Shown: in pieces, positions 7,513-15,786 of the stretch
Numbering within the stretch: the stretch's first letter is position 1
How the letters are laid out: the number at the start of each line of letters is the position of its first letter
Source: JBMOKU01 sp049324315
GTDB lineage: Bacteria > Bacillota > Clostridia > Peptostreptococcales > Thermotaleaceae
Assembly (NCBI GenBank): GCA_049324315.1
Contig: JBMOKU010000037.1
Span: 1 to 64,000, forward strand
Reading direction: 5' to 3'
DNA length: 64,000 nt
Notes under the pieces: generated by a model
What the model was told of the DNA's origin: nothing
The model's database searches: none
What the model saw: the letters and a program-made list of their open reading frames with translations, nothing else
Made by a program: the position numbers and the translations under genes

Positions 7513-8703
7513 ATGAGCAAAACCTATGACGTTGCAGTAATCGGAGGAGGCATCATTGGCTTATCTTCTGCGTACTATCTGGCCAAAGCCGGAAAAAAGG
7601 TAATCGTACTGGAAAAGAACGAGATTGGCAGCGGCGCTTCAGGAGCCTGCGACGACATGATACTTTTGCAGTCCAAGAAACCGGGGATATTATTAGAAAT
7701 GGCCTTTGAAAGCCTAGAAATGTATGAAGGTCTTTCAAAAGAATTAAATTATGATATCGAATTTGAGTGCCGTGGCGGAATGATTCTTATAGAAGACCAG
7801 CAGCAGTTGGATGTCATGATGGATTTCGTGGAGCAGCAAAAGAAATGGGGACTGGATGTAGATATTATCTCCAAGAAAGAGGTAAGAAAAAAGCAGCCCC
7901 ATGTAAAAAAAACAGTGATTGCATCAACATATAGTAAAAGAGATGCCCAAGTAAATCCTTTAAGAGTCATGAGGGGTTTCTTTGCCAATAGTGTCAACAT
8001 GGGCGTTGAAATAAGAAAGCATATCCAGATAAAAAGTATTGAGCAAAGAAAGGATTATTGGAAAATCCTATTGTACCAGGGTGATGCCATTGAAGCGGAA
8101 AATATTATCAATGCGGCTGGAGCGTGGGCGCCGGCCATAGGAGAGTTGATTGGTGTACATATTCCTATTTCGCCTAAAAAGGGACAGATAGCCATTACTG
8201 AGAAGATACCCAGATTAGGTGAAAGCAATGTATGGAGCGCTGAATATATCGTGGCAAAATTAAGACCGGATCTTACGAAAGAAAAGGATAGCCTTCATCA
8301 GAAATATGGTATTGGCTTTGCTTTTGCTCAAGCGTCTGATGGTAATTATCTGCTGGGTAGTACCCGTGAAAATGTAGGATTTGACAAATCAACAAATTAT
8401 GAAGCCATTCGGCTGATGACACAGCAAGCCTTGCAATTTTTTCCTATCTTGAAAAATGTACATATTATCCGTACTATTGCAGGTTTCAGACCTGCTACAC
8501 CTGATGGAAAGGCAATCGTAGGAGAACTTGATGGGCGTAAGGGCTTTTATATTGCTGCCGGACACGAAGGAGATGGTATCGCGCTGGCTCCCATAACCGG
8601 CAAGATGATGGTGGACCTGGTGAATAGAGAACATATACATTACAATGTCAATGAATTAAATCTCAACAGGTTTGGGCGAATGGAGGAGGTGAAAGTCTGT
8701 TAG
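7513..8703 (+). CDS. DAO-family FAD-dependent oxidoreductase, likely amino/imino-acid dehydrogenase beta subunit
   Basis: The family oxidises secondary amines or D-amino acids such as sarcosine, glycine, proline or D-hydroxyproline. The 396-residue protein begins with the FAD-binding Rossmann motif VAVIGGGIIGLSSAYYLAKAG and ends with the conserved GFRPATPDGKAIVGEL and GHEGDGIALAPITGKMM. The length fits the beta subunit of heteromeric dehydrogenases (LhpB, HcnC, archaeal PDH-beta). Partner-like genes lie downstream: an FAD/NAD alpha subunit (12583) and [2Fe-2S] proteins (11040, 12261). GGGGGG precedes the ATG, and it is the first gene of the operon. The substrate is unknown; no racemase or epimerase is adjacent. 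Confidence 0.85.
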   Translation: MSKTYDVAVIGGGIIGLSSAYYLAKAGKKVIVLEKNEIGSGASGACDDMILLQSKKPGILLEMAFESLEMYEGLSKELNYDIEFECRGGMILIEDQQQLDVMMDFVEQQKKWGLDVDIISKKEVRKKQPHVKKTVIASTYSKRDAQVNPLRVMRGFFANSVNMGVEIRKHIQIKSIEQRKDYWKILLYQGDAIEAENIINAAGAWAPAIGELIGVHIPISPKKGQIAITEKIPRLGESNVWSAEYIVAKLRPDLTKEKDSLHQKYGIGFAFAQASDGNYLLGSTRENVGFDKSTNYEAIRLMTQQALQFFPILKNVHIIRTIAGFRPATPDGKAIVGELDGRKGFYIAAGHEGDGIALAPITGKMMVDLVNREHIHYNVNELNLNRFGRMEEVKVC

Positions 8704-8739
8704 CGTCTGAACGGTAAAATGAATATTAAAGGAGGTATT

Positions 8740-10179
8740 ATGATGAGCTTAGGTAGTTTGTTGTGGGTCATAACGGTTCTTATGTGCGGAGCCTTCCTGT
8801 TTATATCATGGAAGGTTAAGGACTCTGCACAAATGAGTTTCTCCAACTATGCCATCGGCGGAAAATCCTTTCCTATGTATCTCATCTTTTTCACCCAGTT
8901 TGCTACAATCATGGGAGTAGGTAACTTCGTTGGCCATGCTGGAAAAGGATATGAGGTGGGACTTCCCTGGATGGCGTTCATTCTTGGAGAGCAGGGGTCA
9001 AAAATCATATTCGCTTTATTTTTTGCAGGGCTGGCAGGTCGATTCACCTACAATACATTCCCGGAAATGATGGATGACTTGATTGTTAAGGACAAAGTGA
9101 CAAGGGCTTTAGGTGGTTTATTGGCTTCTATGATTATGATTGCTTGGGTAGGTGGTCAAGGAAAAGCCTTTGGAAACATATTTAATATTGTTACTGGAGC
9201 AGATCCAATTCCAATCATCCTATTATTCTCTGCAGTTTTCATTCTTTATACGACGTTGGGAGGTATTTATTCCGTTGTCTGGACAGATTTACTTCAAGGC
9301 ATACTGGTTGTATTCTTTGGCGTAGCTTTTTACTTGTATGCCTTTTCACCGGTAAACTGGAGTATGGCAGAGTTGGGTACAAGATTAACTGAGATTGGAA
9401 AAGCCGAATTATGGACATTTGGTGGTGGCAGCAGCCTTGAGCTTATTACCAAATTTGTGACGGGCTGCGTAGGAATTCTAGTAGCCCAAATATACTGGCA
9501 AAGATGTTTCTCTGCAAAAGACAGCAAAACCGCTAGAAATGGTTTATTATACAGTGGAATTATAGCAATTATAATGGTAATGCTTACAGCATTAGTGGGA
9601 ATGGTTATCCTTACAATGAACCAAGATTTGAAACCTGATGATGCAATGCCATGGTTTATGATGAATTATGTGCCAGCAGGAATATCAGCAATGATATTTG
9701 CCCTGATTTTGGCAGCAGGTATGTCTTCAGCAGATTCCAATCTTAACTCAGCATCCATATTGATTGTAAATGATTTAATCAAACCTTTTAATAAAGAATT
9801 AAATGACAGTCAATTGGTTAAATATGCAAAGGTATTGACAGTAGTCATTGGGGTGTTTGCAGCACTGGCTGCAATATATGCGGGTTCTATTCTTGGATTG
9901 TTTTCAAAAGCATATGCCATGGCAGGTGGTGGTCTTGTTCCTTTGTTGTTGGTTGGATTGCTGTGGAAAAAACGACCTAATGAAGACTACGAGATGGGCA
10001 AGAGCAATAGTAAGGTTACACCATGGGGCGCCAGAATTGGTATTGTAACAGGCTCAGTTCTAACACAAGTCTCGGCTTTGGGGCCAAATCGGGTATTAAT
10101 TGCCCTTTGTATATCTGCAGTGATTATTATCGTTGTATCCTTAGCCACAAAAGATAAAGGGGTAGAAGAGGCAATGTAA
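8740..10179 (+). CDS. Sodium:solute symporter (SSS/PutP family)
   Basis: A polytopic inner-membrane protein of about 479 residues with roughly 13 hydrophobic segments, typical of the SSS family that takes up proline, pantothenate, sugars or other solutes with Na+. The N-terminal core (NYAIGGKSFPMYLIFFTQFATIMGVGNFVG) and the central GMSSADSNLNSAS segment are the family hallmarks. AAAGGAGGT at 8728-8736 favours ATG 8740 or 8743; an earlier in-frame ATG at 8719 precedes the site. It begins 36 bases after the FAD gene, so it probably imports the substrate of the neighbouring dehydrogenase. Confidence 0.9.
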   Translation: MMSLGSLLWVITVLMCGAFLFISWKVKDSAQMSFSNYAIGGKSFPMYLIFFTQFATIMGVGNFVGHAGKGYEVGLPWMAFILGEQGSKIIFALFFAGLAGRFTYNTFPEMMDDLIVKDKVTRALGGLLASMIMIAWVGGQGKAFGNIFNIVTGADPIPIILLFSAVFILYTTLGGIYSVVWTDLLQGILVVFFGVAFYLYAFSPVNWSMAELGTRLTEIGKAELWTFGGGSSLELITKFVTGCVGILVAQIYWQRCFSAKDSKTARNGLLYSGIIAIIMVMLTALVGMVILTMNQDLKPDDAMPWFMMNYVPAGISAMIFALILAAGMSSADSNLNSASILIVNDLIKPFNKELNDSQLVKYAKVLTVVIGVFAALAAIYAGSILGLFSKAYAMAGGGLVPLLLVGLLWKKRPNEDYEMGKSNSKVTPWGARIGIVTGSVLTQVSALGPNRVLIALCISAVIIIVVSLATKDKGVEEAM

Positions 10180-10214
10180 TGGATGCCTTATTATCGTGTA
10201 TAATAGGTATAAAT

Positions 10215-10240
10215 GGGTATGGTGAATATTCACCATACCC
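10215..10240. repeat. Perfect 26-bp palindrome before the FCD regulator gene
   Basis: A 13-base arm, GGGTATGGTGAAT, is followed directly by its exact complement. It lies between the symporter and regulator genes, 36 bases before the regulator ATG. No T-run follows, so it is not a classic terminator. It may be an autoregulatory operator or an RNA-processing hairpin. Confidence 0.6.
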
Positions 10241-10276
10241 TCTATCCAAAGGAAAAAGGTAAATGGAGGATATGCT

Positions 10277-11047
10277 ATGAAACAGATCTTAGATGATAAG
10301 GAACTAATTGTACTAGAATGTATTGCCTCTTCAAAGGAACCCTTGGGGTCATGGGTCTTGGTAGAAAAGCTGGAAGAAAAAGATATCAACACAAGTTCTG
10401 CAACCATTGGCAGGATATTAAACCGATTGGAACGACTGGGTTATGTCGAAAAAGAAAGCTTTAAAGGTCGCCTTATTACAAAGCAAGGGATGGAGGCCAT
10501 TGAAAGAGCTAAGACCATAGAAAGAATCAACTACCATAAGAATGAACTGGACAAAATGATCAATACAAAGGTACTGGAAAACTATATTATGGTCATTCAA
10601 GCAAGAAAGGCAATAGAAAGAGAAACGGCCAGATTGGCGGCACAAAACATTACCGATGCAGAAATTGAGTATATTGAAAATATAGTAAAAGAACAAGAGA
10701 TAAGACGGGCCAAAAATGAAAGCATCGCTGATGCGGACATTAATTTTCATAAAGCTATTGCGAAGGCCTCTAGAAATATGGTTCTAGAATCACTATACAC
10801 CATCATTTCAACCTTTGGTCAGCAGTCAAAACTGTTTGAACATATTCGTTCACAGGTGAAGTCGCCTTACATTACCTCCCACAAGGATATTTTCGAAGCC
10901 ATAAAAAGACATGATGAAGATGAAGCGGAGAATCGAATGATCGAACATATGGAGAATCTTATGAAAGATATTGTTATGTATTGGGATTACTATAACGATA
11001 TTGAGATGAAAGATGACAAGCAAGATGGGAGCGATGAAAATGTGTAG
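10277..11047 (+). CDS. FCD-domain transcriptional regulator with a non-GntR winged helix
   Basis: This 256-residue protein is probably the ligand-responsive regulator of the cluster. The C-terminal about 150 residues form an all-helical FCD domain. Candidate metal ligands are DINFHKAIAKAS (Asp, His), HKDIFEAIKRHD and the final RMIEHM. The N-terminal about 75 residues form a winged helix, but SSATIGRILNRLERLGYVEKESFKGRLIT resembles the RNase R/NrpR-type HTH rather than the usual GntR HTH. GGAGG lies eight bases before the ATG. It overlaps the next gene by eight bases. It is the best candidate to bind the paired palindromes at 7221 and 7465. Confidence 0.82.
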   Translation: MKQILDDKELIVLECIASSKEPLGSWVLVEKLEEKDINTSSATIGRILNRLERLGYVEKESFKGRLITKQGMEAIERAKTIERINYHKNELDKMINTKVLENYIMVIQARKAIERETARLAAQNITDAEIEYIENIVKEQEIRRAKNESIADADINFHKAIAKASRNMVLESLYTIISTFGQQSKLFEHIRSQVKSPYITSHKDIFEAIKRHDEDEAENRMIEHMENLMKDIVMYWDYYNDIEMKDDKQDGSDENV

Positions 11048-11318
11048 TGAAATTATTTGTAGATGTGAGGAAGTGACGGATGATGAAATTCAAAAGGCAA
11101 TAAGAGACGGGGCATCCAGTGTCAATGAAGTAAAAAGATGGACAAGAGCTGGAATGGGTCTGTGTCAAGGTCGAACTTGCCGACGTCTCATCGAAAGGAT
11201 GATTGCCTTGGAAACAAAAACAGAATTAAAGGATATAACCCCTGCTACTTATAGGCAGCCGGTGAGACCGATCAATATGGGGGCTGTGGCGTCGAAAATG
11301 AGGACTTGTAAAAAGTAG
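11040..11318 (+). CDS. BFD-like [2Fe-2S]-binding protein
   Basis: A 92-residue protein with Cys7-x-Cys9 (IICRCEE) and Cys42-x4-Cys47 (GLCQGRTC). This is the CxC-x32-C-x4-C pattern of bacterioferritin-associated-ferredoxin domains, which bind one [2Fe-2S] cluster. In related heteromeric dehydrogenases this domain is often fused to the alpha subunit or supplied as a separate gamma subunit; here it is separate. ATG 11040 is chosen because GGGAG lies eight bases upstream; it overlaps the regulator stop as ATGTGTAG. Its role is inferred to be electron transfer between the FAD subunits. Confidence 0.85.
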   Translation: MCSEIICRCEEVTDDEIQKAIRDGASSVNEVKRWTRAGMGLCQGRTCRRLIERMIALETKTELKDITPATYRQPVRPINMGAVASKMRTCKK

Positions 11319-11364
11319 TTGATATATAATGAATTCGTTGAAAGGATAAAGGGGGGAGATATGT

Positions 11365-12246
11365 ATGCCGCATTGGGGGAGACTCATCACTGCCATGGTC
11401 ACACCTTTTTCGGATAATCTTGAAGTAAATTATGAGCAGGCCATTGTGGTAGCTCAAAAACTGGAAAGAGAAGGAAGTGCTGGGCTGGTTATTTGCGGTA
11501 CAACCGGGGAAGCACCGACACTAACGGCAGAAGAGAAATTTCACCTGATCAAGACAGTCAAAGAAAATGTAAGGATACCCGTGATTGCTGGCGTGGGGAC
11601 AAATGCTACCGATGTTACAATAGAGAACGGAAAGCAGGCTATTGAAGCCGGTGCAGACGGATTGTTGGTCGTGACACCCTACTATAATAAACCTGACCAA
11701 GATTCTTTATATGAACATTTCAAAACAATAGCTCTTGCCATCAAGCATCCGATGATGCTGTATAATGTACCGGGTCGGACAGGTATCAATATGCTTCCTA
11801 CCACAGTGGAGAGGCTTTCACGGCTAGAAAATATTGTTGCTTTAAAAGAAGCGGGAGGCAATCTGGTACAGCTTTCTGAAACAATAAAGCGTGTACCGAA
11901 AGACTTCATGGTCTATACTGGGGATGATGCACTGACCTTACCCTGCATTTCCGTCGGTGCATACGGGGTTGTCAGTGTTGCTGCCCATATTGTTGGGATT
12001 GAAATGAAAGCATTAATTGATGCATATTTACGGGGAGATGTTGAGAATGCAGGGACTATTCACATTCGGCTTCTGGATATTTTTAATACCCTGTTCATTG
12101 CAGTCAATCCGGTTCCTGTTAAACATGCCTTAAACCTAATGGGCTATAATGTAGGCGCATTAAGGATGCCTCTGATGGAGGCGAACCATCACGTTCAAGC
12201 TGAGGTCAAGAGATGTTTACAAGAACTTCAGTTAATCAACGAATAG
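11365..12246 (+). CDS. DapA-family (DHDPS/N-acetylneuraminate lyase) aldolase, cluster copy
   Basis: A 293-residue TIM-barrel class I aldolase/deaminase. It keeps the residues expected of true dihydrodipicolinate synthase: CGTTGEAPT, the Tyr of TPYYNKP, YNVPGRTG with the substrate-binding Arg, and the Schiff-base Lys in ALKEAGGN. The family also includes pyrroline-4-hydroxy-2-carboxylate deaminase of hydroxyproline catabolism, so product assignment from family alone is unsafe. It lies inside the oxidoreductase operon, 14 bases before the next gene, and GGGGGGAG precedes ATG 11365. A canonical dapA at 17901-18782 serves the lysine operon. The reaction could be condensation of aspartate semialdehyde with pyruvate, the reverse cleavage, or a deamination. 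Confidence 0.85.
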   Translation: MPHWGRLITAMVTPFSDNLEVNYEQAIVVAQKLEREGSAGLVICGTTGEAPTLTAEEKFHLIKTVKENVRIPVIAGVGTNATDVTIENGKQAIEAGADGLLVVTPYYNKPDQDSLYEHFKTIALAIKHPMMLYNVPGRTGINMLPTTVERLSRLENIVALKEAGGNLVQLSETIKRVPKDFMVYTGDDALTLPCISVGAYGVVSVAAHIVGIEMKALIDAYLRGDVENAGTIHIRLLDIFNTLFIAVNPVPVKHALNLMGYNVGALRMPLMEANHHVQAEVKRCLQELQLINE

Positions 12247-12260
12247 CGGGAGGGAAGGAC

Positions 12261-12590
12261 ATGGTAAGGATCGTGGATCACCCTATTCTAGGAAGTATGG
12301 AAGAGAAGCGAGAAGTACATATTATGGTGGATGGGAAAGCCTATACTGCCTTAGAAGGGGAAATGATCGCAGCAGCATTGCTGGCGAATCATATAAAAAC
12401 GTTTCGATACACAAAACATCAGCATAAGCCCAGGGGTATTTACTGCGGTATCGGAAGATGTACGGATTGTATCATGACTGTAGACGGTGTTCCAAATGTA
12501 AGGACTTGTGTGACACCTGTTCGAGATGGGATGATTATTGAAACCCAAGAAGGCTCCGGGAAATGGAAGAGGGGTGGTACAGGTGCATGA
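12261..12590 (+). CDS. Plant-type [2Fe-2S] small subunit of a heteromeric dehydrogenase
   Basis: A 109-residue protein with the cluster pattern YCGIGRCTDC followed by a final Cys after VPNVRT, the Fer2_4 arrangement. It resembles the gamma subunit of hydroxyproline/proline dehydrogenases and HcnA, which pass electrons between the two FAD subunits. ATG 12261 follows GGGAGGGAAGG; the upstream in-frame ATG overlaps dapA and lacks a site. It overlaps the start of the FAD/NAD gene by eight bases, which implies translational coupling of subunits. Confidence 0.86.
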   Translation: MVRIVDHPILGSMEEKREVHIMVDGKAYTALEGEMIAAALLANHIKTFRYTKHQHKPRGIYCGIGRCTDCIMTVDGVPNVRTCVTPVRDGMIIETQEGSGKWKRGGTGA

Positions 12591-13683
12591 GGTACCCATT
12601 GCTGTGATTGGCGGCGGACCGGCAGGATTATCAGCAGCAGTAGAAGCTGCAAAGGCTGGTGCAAAGGTATTGGTCATAGATGAAAATGGAAAACCGGGAG
12701 GGCAGTTATTTAAACAGATACATAAGTTTTTCGGATCAAGGGAACATAAAGCTGGTGTAAGGGGATTTCATATCGGGGAAAAATTATTAGAGGAAACAAA
12801 ACAATTGGGAATTGAGGTGTGGCTGAATTCTGAAGTTTGTGGAATAGACGGAGAGAAAAATATTTGGATCGTCCGTGATAAAAAAGAATCCTGCAATATG
12901 AAAGCAGAAAAAATCATATTGGCAACAGGAGCAACAGAAAATGCATTGAGTTTTCCGGGATGGACATTACCGGGGGTAATGGGGGCCGGTGCAGCACAAA
13001 CAATGATTAATATCAATCGTGTATTGCCGGGGAAACGCGTCGTTATGGTTGGCTCCGGAAACGTTGGCGTGATTGTTTCTTATCAACTCCTGCAGGCCGG
13101 TGCAGAAGTAGCGGCCATCGTAGAGGCTGCTCCAAGTTTAGGAGGATACGGTGTTCATACTGCAAAGGTTCGAAGGGCAGGGGTACCTTTTTACACTTCC
13201 CATACCATATCAAAGGCAGTGGGTGCCCGGTGTGTGGAAGGGGTAGAGATCGTTCAATTGGATCATCAATGGAAGCCTATTTCAGGTACGGAAAGACTGC
13301 TGGAAGCAGACACCATCTGTCTGGCCACAGGATTGACGCCATTAACAGAGCTGGCCTGGGCAGTGGGCTGTAAGTTCCAGTTCATACCTGAGATGGGAGG
13401 ACATGTTCCGGTCCATGATCGTTATATGGAAACAACCATGGATGGCATTTACATTGCAGGGGATATTTCGGGTATTGAAGAGGCCAGTACGGCCATGGAG
13501 GAAGGCCGACTAGCAGGGATCAATGCAGCCTATGCTTTAGGTTATATGGATGATAGCCAAAGAGAGCAGATGACAAATGAAGTTTGGGAAAGATTGGATG
13601 CTCTACGATGTGGTGCTTTTGGAGAAAAGAGAAAAGCGGCGAAGGACAGGATGCTTGCAGTCGAGGAGGAGACGGCAGTATGA
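12583..13683 (+). CDS. FAD/NAD(P)-dependent oxidoreductase, likely dehydrogenase alpha subunit
   Basis: A 366-residue protein with an FAD-binding motif at the very N-terminus (IAVIGGGPAGLSAAVEAAKAG), a second dinucleotide fold in the middle (VVMVGSGNVGVIVSYQLLQAG) and the C-terminal FAD motif GIYIAGDISGIEEAST. This matches the alpha subunits of opine, proline and hydroxyproline dehydrogenases and HcnB. Those proteins often carry a C-terminal BFD domain, absent here and encoded at 11040 instead. GTG 12583 is chosen because AGAGGGG lies eight bases upstream and it couples to the preceding gene. It overlaps the following gene as ATGA. Confidence 0.87.
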   Translation: MHEVPIAVIGGGPAGLSAAVEAAKAGAKVLVIDENGKPGGQLFKQIHKFFGSREHKAGVRGFHIGEKLLEETKQLGIEVWLNSEVCGIDGEKNIWIVRDKKESCNMKAEKIILATGATENALSFPGWTLPGVMGAGAAQTMININRVLPGKRVVMVGSGNVGVIVSYQLLQAGAEVAAIVEAAPSLGGYGVHTAKVRRAGVPFYTSHTISKAVGARCVEGVEIVQLDHQWKPISGTERLLEADTICLATGLTPLTELAWAVGCKFQFIPEMGGHVPVHDRYMETTMDGIYIAGDISGIEEASTAMEEGRLAGINAAYALGYMDDSQREQMTNEVWERLDALRCGAFGEKRKAAKDRMLAVEEETAV

Positions 13684-14186
13684 TCAATTATCAACATCTA
13701 AAAACAGTTGGTTCACCATCCATAGAAGAATTAGAAAGCTCACCTGGATTCCCCAAAAGAGAAGATTTTCTAAAGGGATCTATAGCCGTCATCGAATGTA
13801 TTGAAGAAATACCCTGTAATCCCTGCGAAACTTCTTGCCCCAAAGGGGCCATCGTTGTGGGAAAGCCCATTACAAATCTGCCCACCATTGATTTTAATAA
13901 ATGCAGTGGCTGTGGTATCTGTGCTGCCGCTTGTCCTGGATTGGCAATTTATATTAAAGATTTTTGCTACAGTGAAACAGAGGCATTGATAACTTTTCCG
14001 TTTGAATATATACCCTTACCTAAGTCCGGGGATATTATAACTTTAGCAGGAAGAAAAGGGGAAGCTGTTTGCTTGGGGAAGGTGTTAAGGGTTCAAAACG
14101 GGAAAATGAATAACCATACACCGATCATCAGTGTCGTTTTTGATAAGTATTATTTTGACGAAGTTGTAACTATGAAAAGAAGATAA
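13680..14186 (+). CDS. 4Fe-4S ferredoxin-type protein, last gene of the cluster
   Basis: A 168-residue iron-sulfur protein. The cysteine group CNPCETSCPKGAI (about residues 46-58) and the canonical KCSGCGICAAACPGLAI (about 75-91) predict one or two [4Fe-4S] clusters. The C-terminal about 75 residues form a beta-rich domain of no known function. The start overlaps the previous stop (ATGA) after GAGGAGGAG. The position suggests it links the dehydrogenase to an anaerobic electron acceptor such as a ferredoxin or membrane complex. This protein is not a standard member of aerobic hydroxyproline operons, so it may be an anaerobic adaptation. Confidence 0.82.
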   Translation: MINYQHLKTVGSPSIEELESSPGFPKREDFLKGSIAVIECIEEIPCNPCETSCPKGAIVVGKPITNLPTIDFNKCSGCGICAAACPGLAIYIKDFCYSETEALITFPFEYIPLPKSGDIITLAGRKGEAVCLGKVLRVQNGKMNNHTPIISVVFDKYYFDEVVTMKRR

Positions 14187-14198
14187 TTTTCATAAAGC

Positions 14199-14223
14199 AA
14201 GGGAATGCGCAGCGCATTCCCTT
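14199..14223. terminator. Hairpin between convergent genes
   Basis: AAGGGAATGCGC and GCGCATTCCCTT are exact complements around one base. It lies between the 4Fe-4S gene and the convergent GATE-domain gene. The T-tract is weak, so it may act as a processing or bidirectional stop signal. Confidence 0.5.
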
Positions 14224-14304
14224 TATGATTATTAAGCAAATAGCTCGAATAAAACTTCTATGTATAACATACTAGGGGGGGAAGATTGTTCGCCTGCTTT
14301 ATTC

Positions 14305-15513
14305 TTAAAGCAGAACAGAAGACAGCACATACAGATAATGAGCGGCAATTCCTGCAGCAATGCCGCCGATGGTATGACTGAGAATGGCTTTGTTGGCCAA
14401 TTGCCTTACACCCAATGCATCCATCATACCTACATGGGTACTCAAATATCCGCTCCAGCACATACCCATAGCCGTAAAAACTGCGATTTCATTGGCACCA
14501 ATCAATCCCTCGCTGAGGAATTTTTTTACTAAGCCCATAGCTGCCCCCACAGAGCCAAGGGACGTAATGGGAAAAGCGATGGCTTCAACGCTTTGAAAAC
14601 CAAATAAAGGTTTAAGAATGGGGGCCAAGAGTTCACCAAGCTTTGGCAGCAGGGCGACACCTTCGAAAGCGACTCCCTGATAAACTGGGACGCCATTAAC
14701 CACTTGGCTAGGACCAAAGGTTAAGATCATGACCAATGTACAGATAAATAGAACCCCGGGAATGATGGCCAGTCCCATTTCAACACCATTTTTGCCGCCT
14801 TCGAGAATAATGTCTAATGCCCGTTCTAAGAAATTGCCCGTTCTGACTTCTCGATAATTCAAACCTTCATCCTGTTTGAAAGAATGGCTGCCGTTCGGTA
14901 TATGAATGACGCCATAATATTTTTTTGTATGCTGAAGCATGAGTCGAACACTGACGATGCTTCCCACAACAGCGCCAATATTTCCGATGACGGCAGGCAG
15001 GATAAATTCTGTTCCTTTACCTAGGCTGATCATGAAGGTTGTGAGAATTAAACCCATACCAAAGGCAGTTCCCAGATTACACAAGGCAGGTGTTTGATAG
15101 CTTTTAAAGTATTTTGAAAAACCTTTATCCTTTGCAAGGGAAATGATAGCAGGATTATCAGATAAATAGGTTGTTATGGCACCGATAGATGCTGCTCCAG
15201 GCAGTCCATATAAAGGTCTCATGATAGGAGAAATGATTTTATTAATAAGTGCAACGACGCCAAACTCAGACAGCAGCCCGGAAAATGCTCCAGCGAGAAC
15301 GGCGATGGCTAAAATAAAAAATACCGTATTTAATAATAATTCATGGGCAGTTTTCATGATGATATTAAACATAATGCCTACGCCCATTTTGGATATCATA
15401 TACCCAAATCCAAGGGTGATAATGAGGAGAAATACATAGGTTTCTTTTGATACAGCTTTTTTCATTTGTACTGGGTGATGATCTGTCGATACTTCCCTTT
15501 CTAGTGCTTCCAT
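14305..15513 (-). CDS. Nucleoside-recognition (GATE) domain membrane protein
   Basis: A 402-residue integral membrane protein with about ten hydrophobic segments. Two GATE-type segments are visible: an N-terminal one (FGYMISKMGVGIMFNIIM) and a later one with SLGSVGAAMGLVKKFL. Relatives include spore-maturation SpmA/SpmB and uncharacterised transporters, so 'nucleoside recognition' is a name rather than a shown function. The first about 20 residues are polar and likely cytoplasmic. GGAGGG lies five bases before the ATG. It is convergent with the dehydrogenase operon and stands alone. Substrate unknown. Confidence 0.72.
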   Translation of the reverse strand: MEALEREVSTDHHPVQMKKAVSKETYVFLLIITLGFGYMISKMGVGIMFNIIMKTAHELLLNTVFFILAIAVLAGAFSGLLSEFGVVALINKIISPIMRPLYGLPGAASIGAITTYLSDNPAIISLAKDKGFSKYFKSYQTPALCNLGTAFGMGLILTTFMISLGKGTEFILPAVIGNIGAVVGSIVSVRLMLQHTKKYYGVIHIPNGSHSFKQDEGLNYREVRTGNFLERALDIILEGGKNGVEMGLAIIPGVLFICTLVMILTFGPSQVVNGVPVYQGVAFEGVALLPKLGELLAPILKPLFGFQSVEAIAFPITSLGSVGAAMGLVKKFLSEGLIGANEIAVFTAMGMCWSGYLSTHVGMMDALGVRQLANKAILSHTIGGIAAGIAAHYLYVLSSVLL

Positions 15514-15706
15514 TCTATCCCTCCATTTTCATGTCATGATATATTAATCGATGCTGACATACAGATTCATTTTACTATTCTCGTTGAAATCTTACAATTA
15601 TTTGACAAGAAAAACAGTTTAAATAATTGTAACAATTAAATGAAATAATATATAAATATTTTATTTTGCATATAACAGGTAAATATACGGTTTATTTCGA
15701 TTCTAT

Positions 15707-15735
15707 TTGACAAAGAAAATGATTTCTATTAGAAT
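15707..15735 (+). promoter_or_regulatory. Promoter of hpt
   Basis: TTGACA (15707-15712), a 17-base spacer and TAGAAT (15730-15735), about 50 bases before the ATG. The remaining 15514-15706 stretch is A/T-rich with nothing else recognised. Confidence 0.7.
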
Positions 15736-15786
15736 AGTTATAATCAGTGCACCCTTGTAAATATAGGTAGTGGAGGTAAGTCATCT

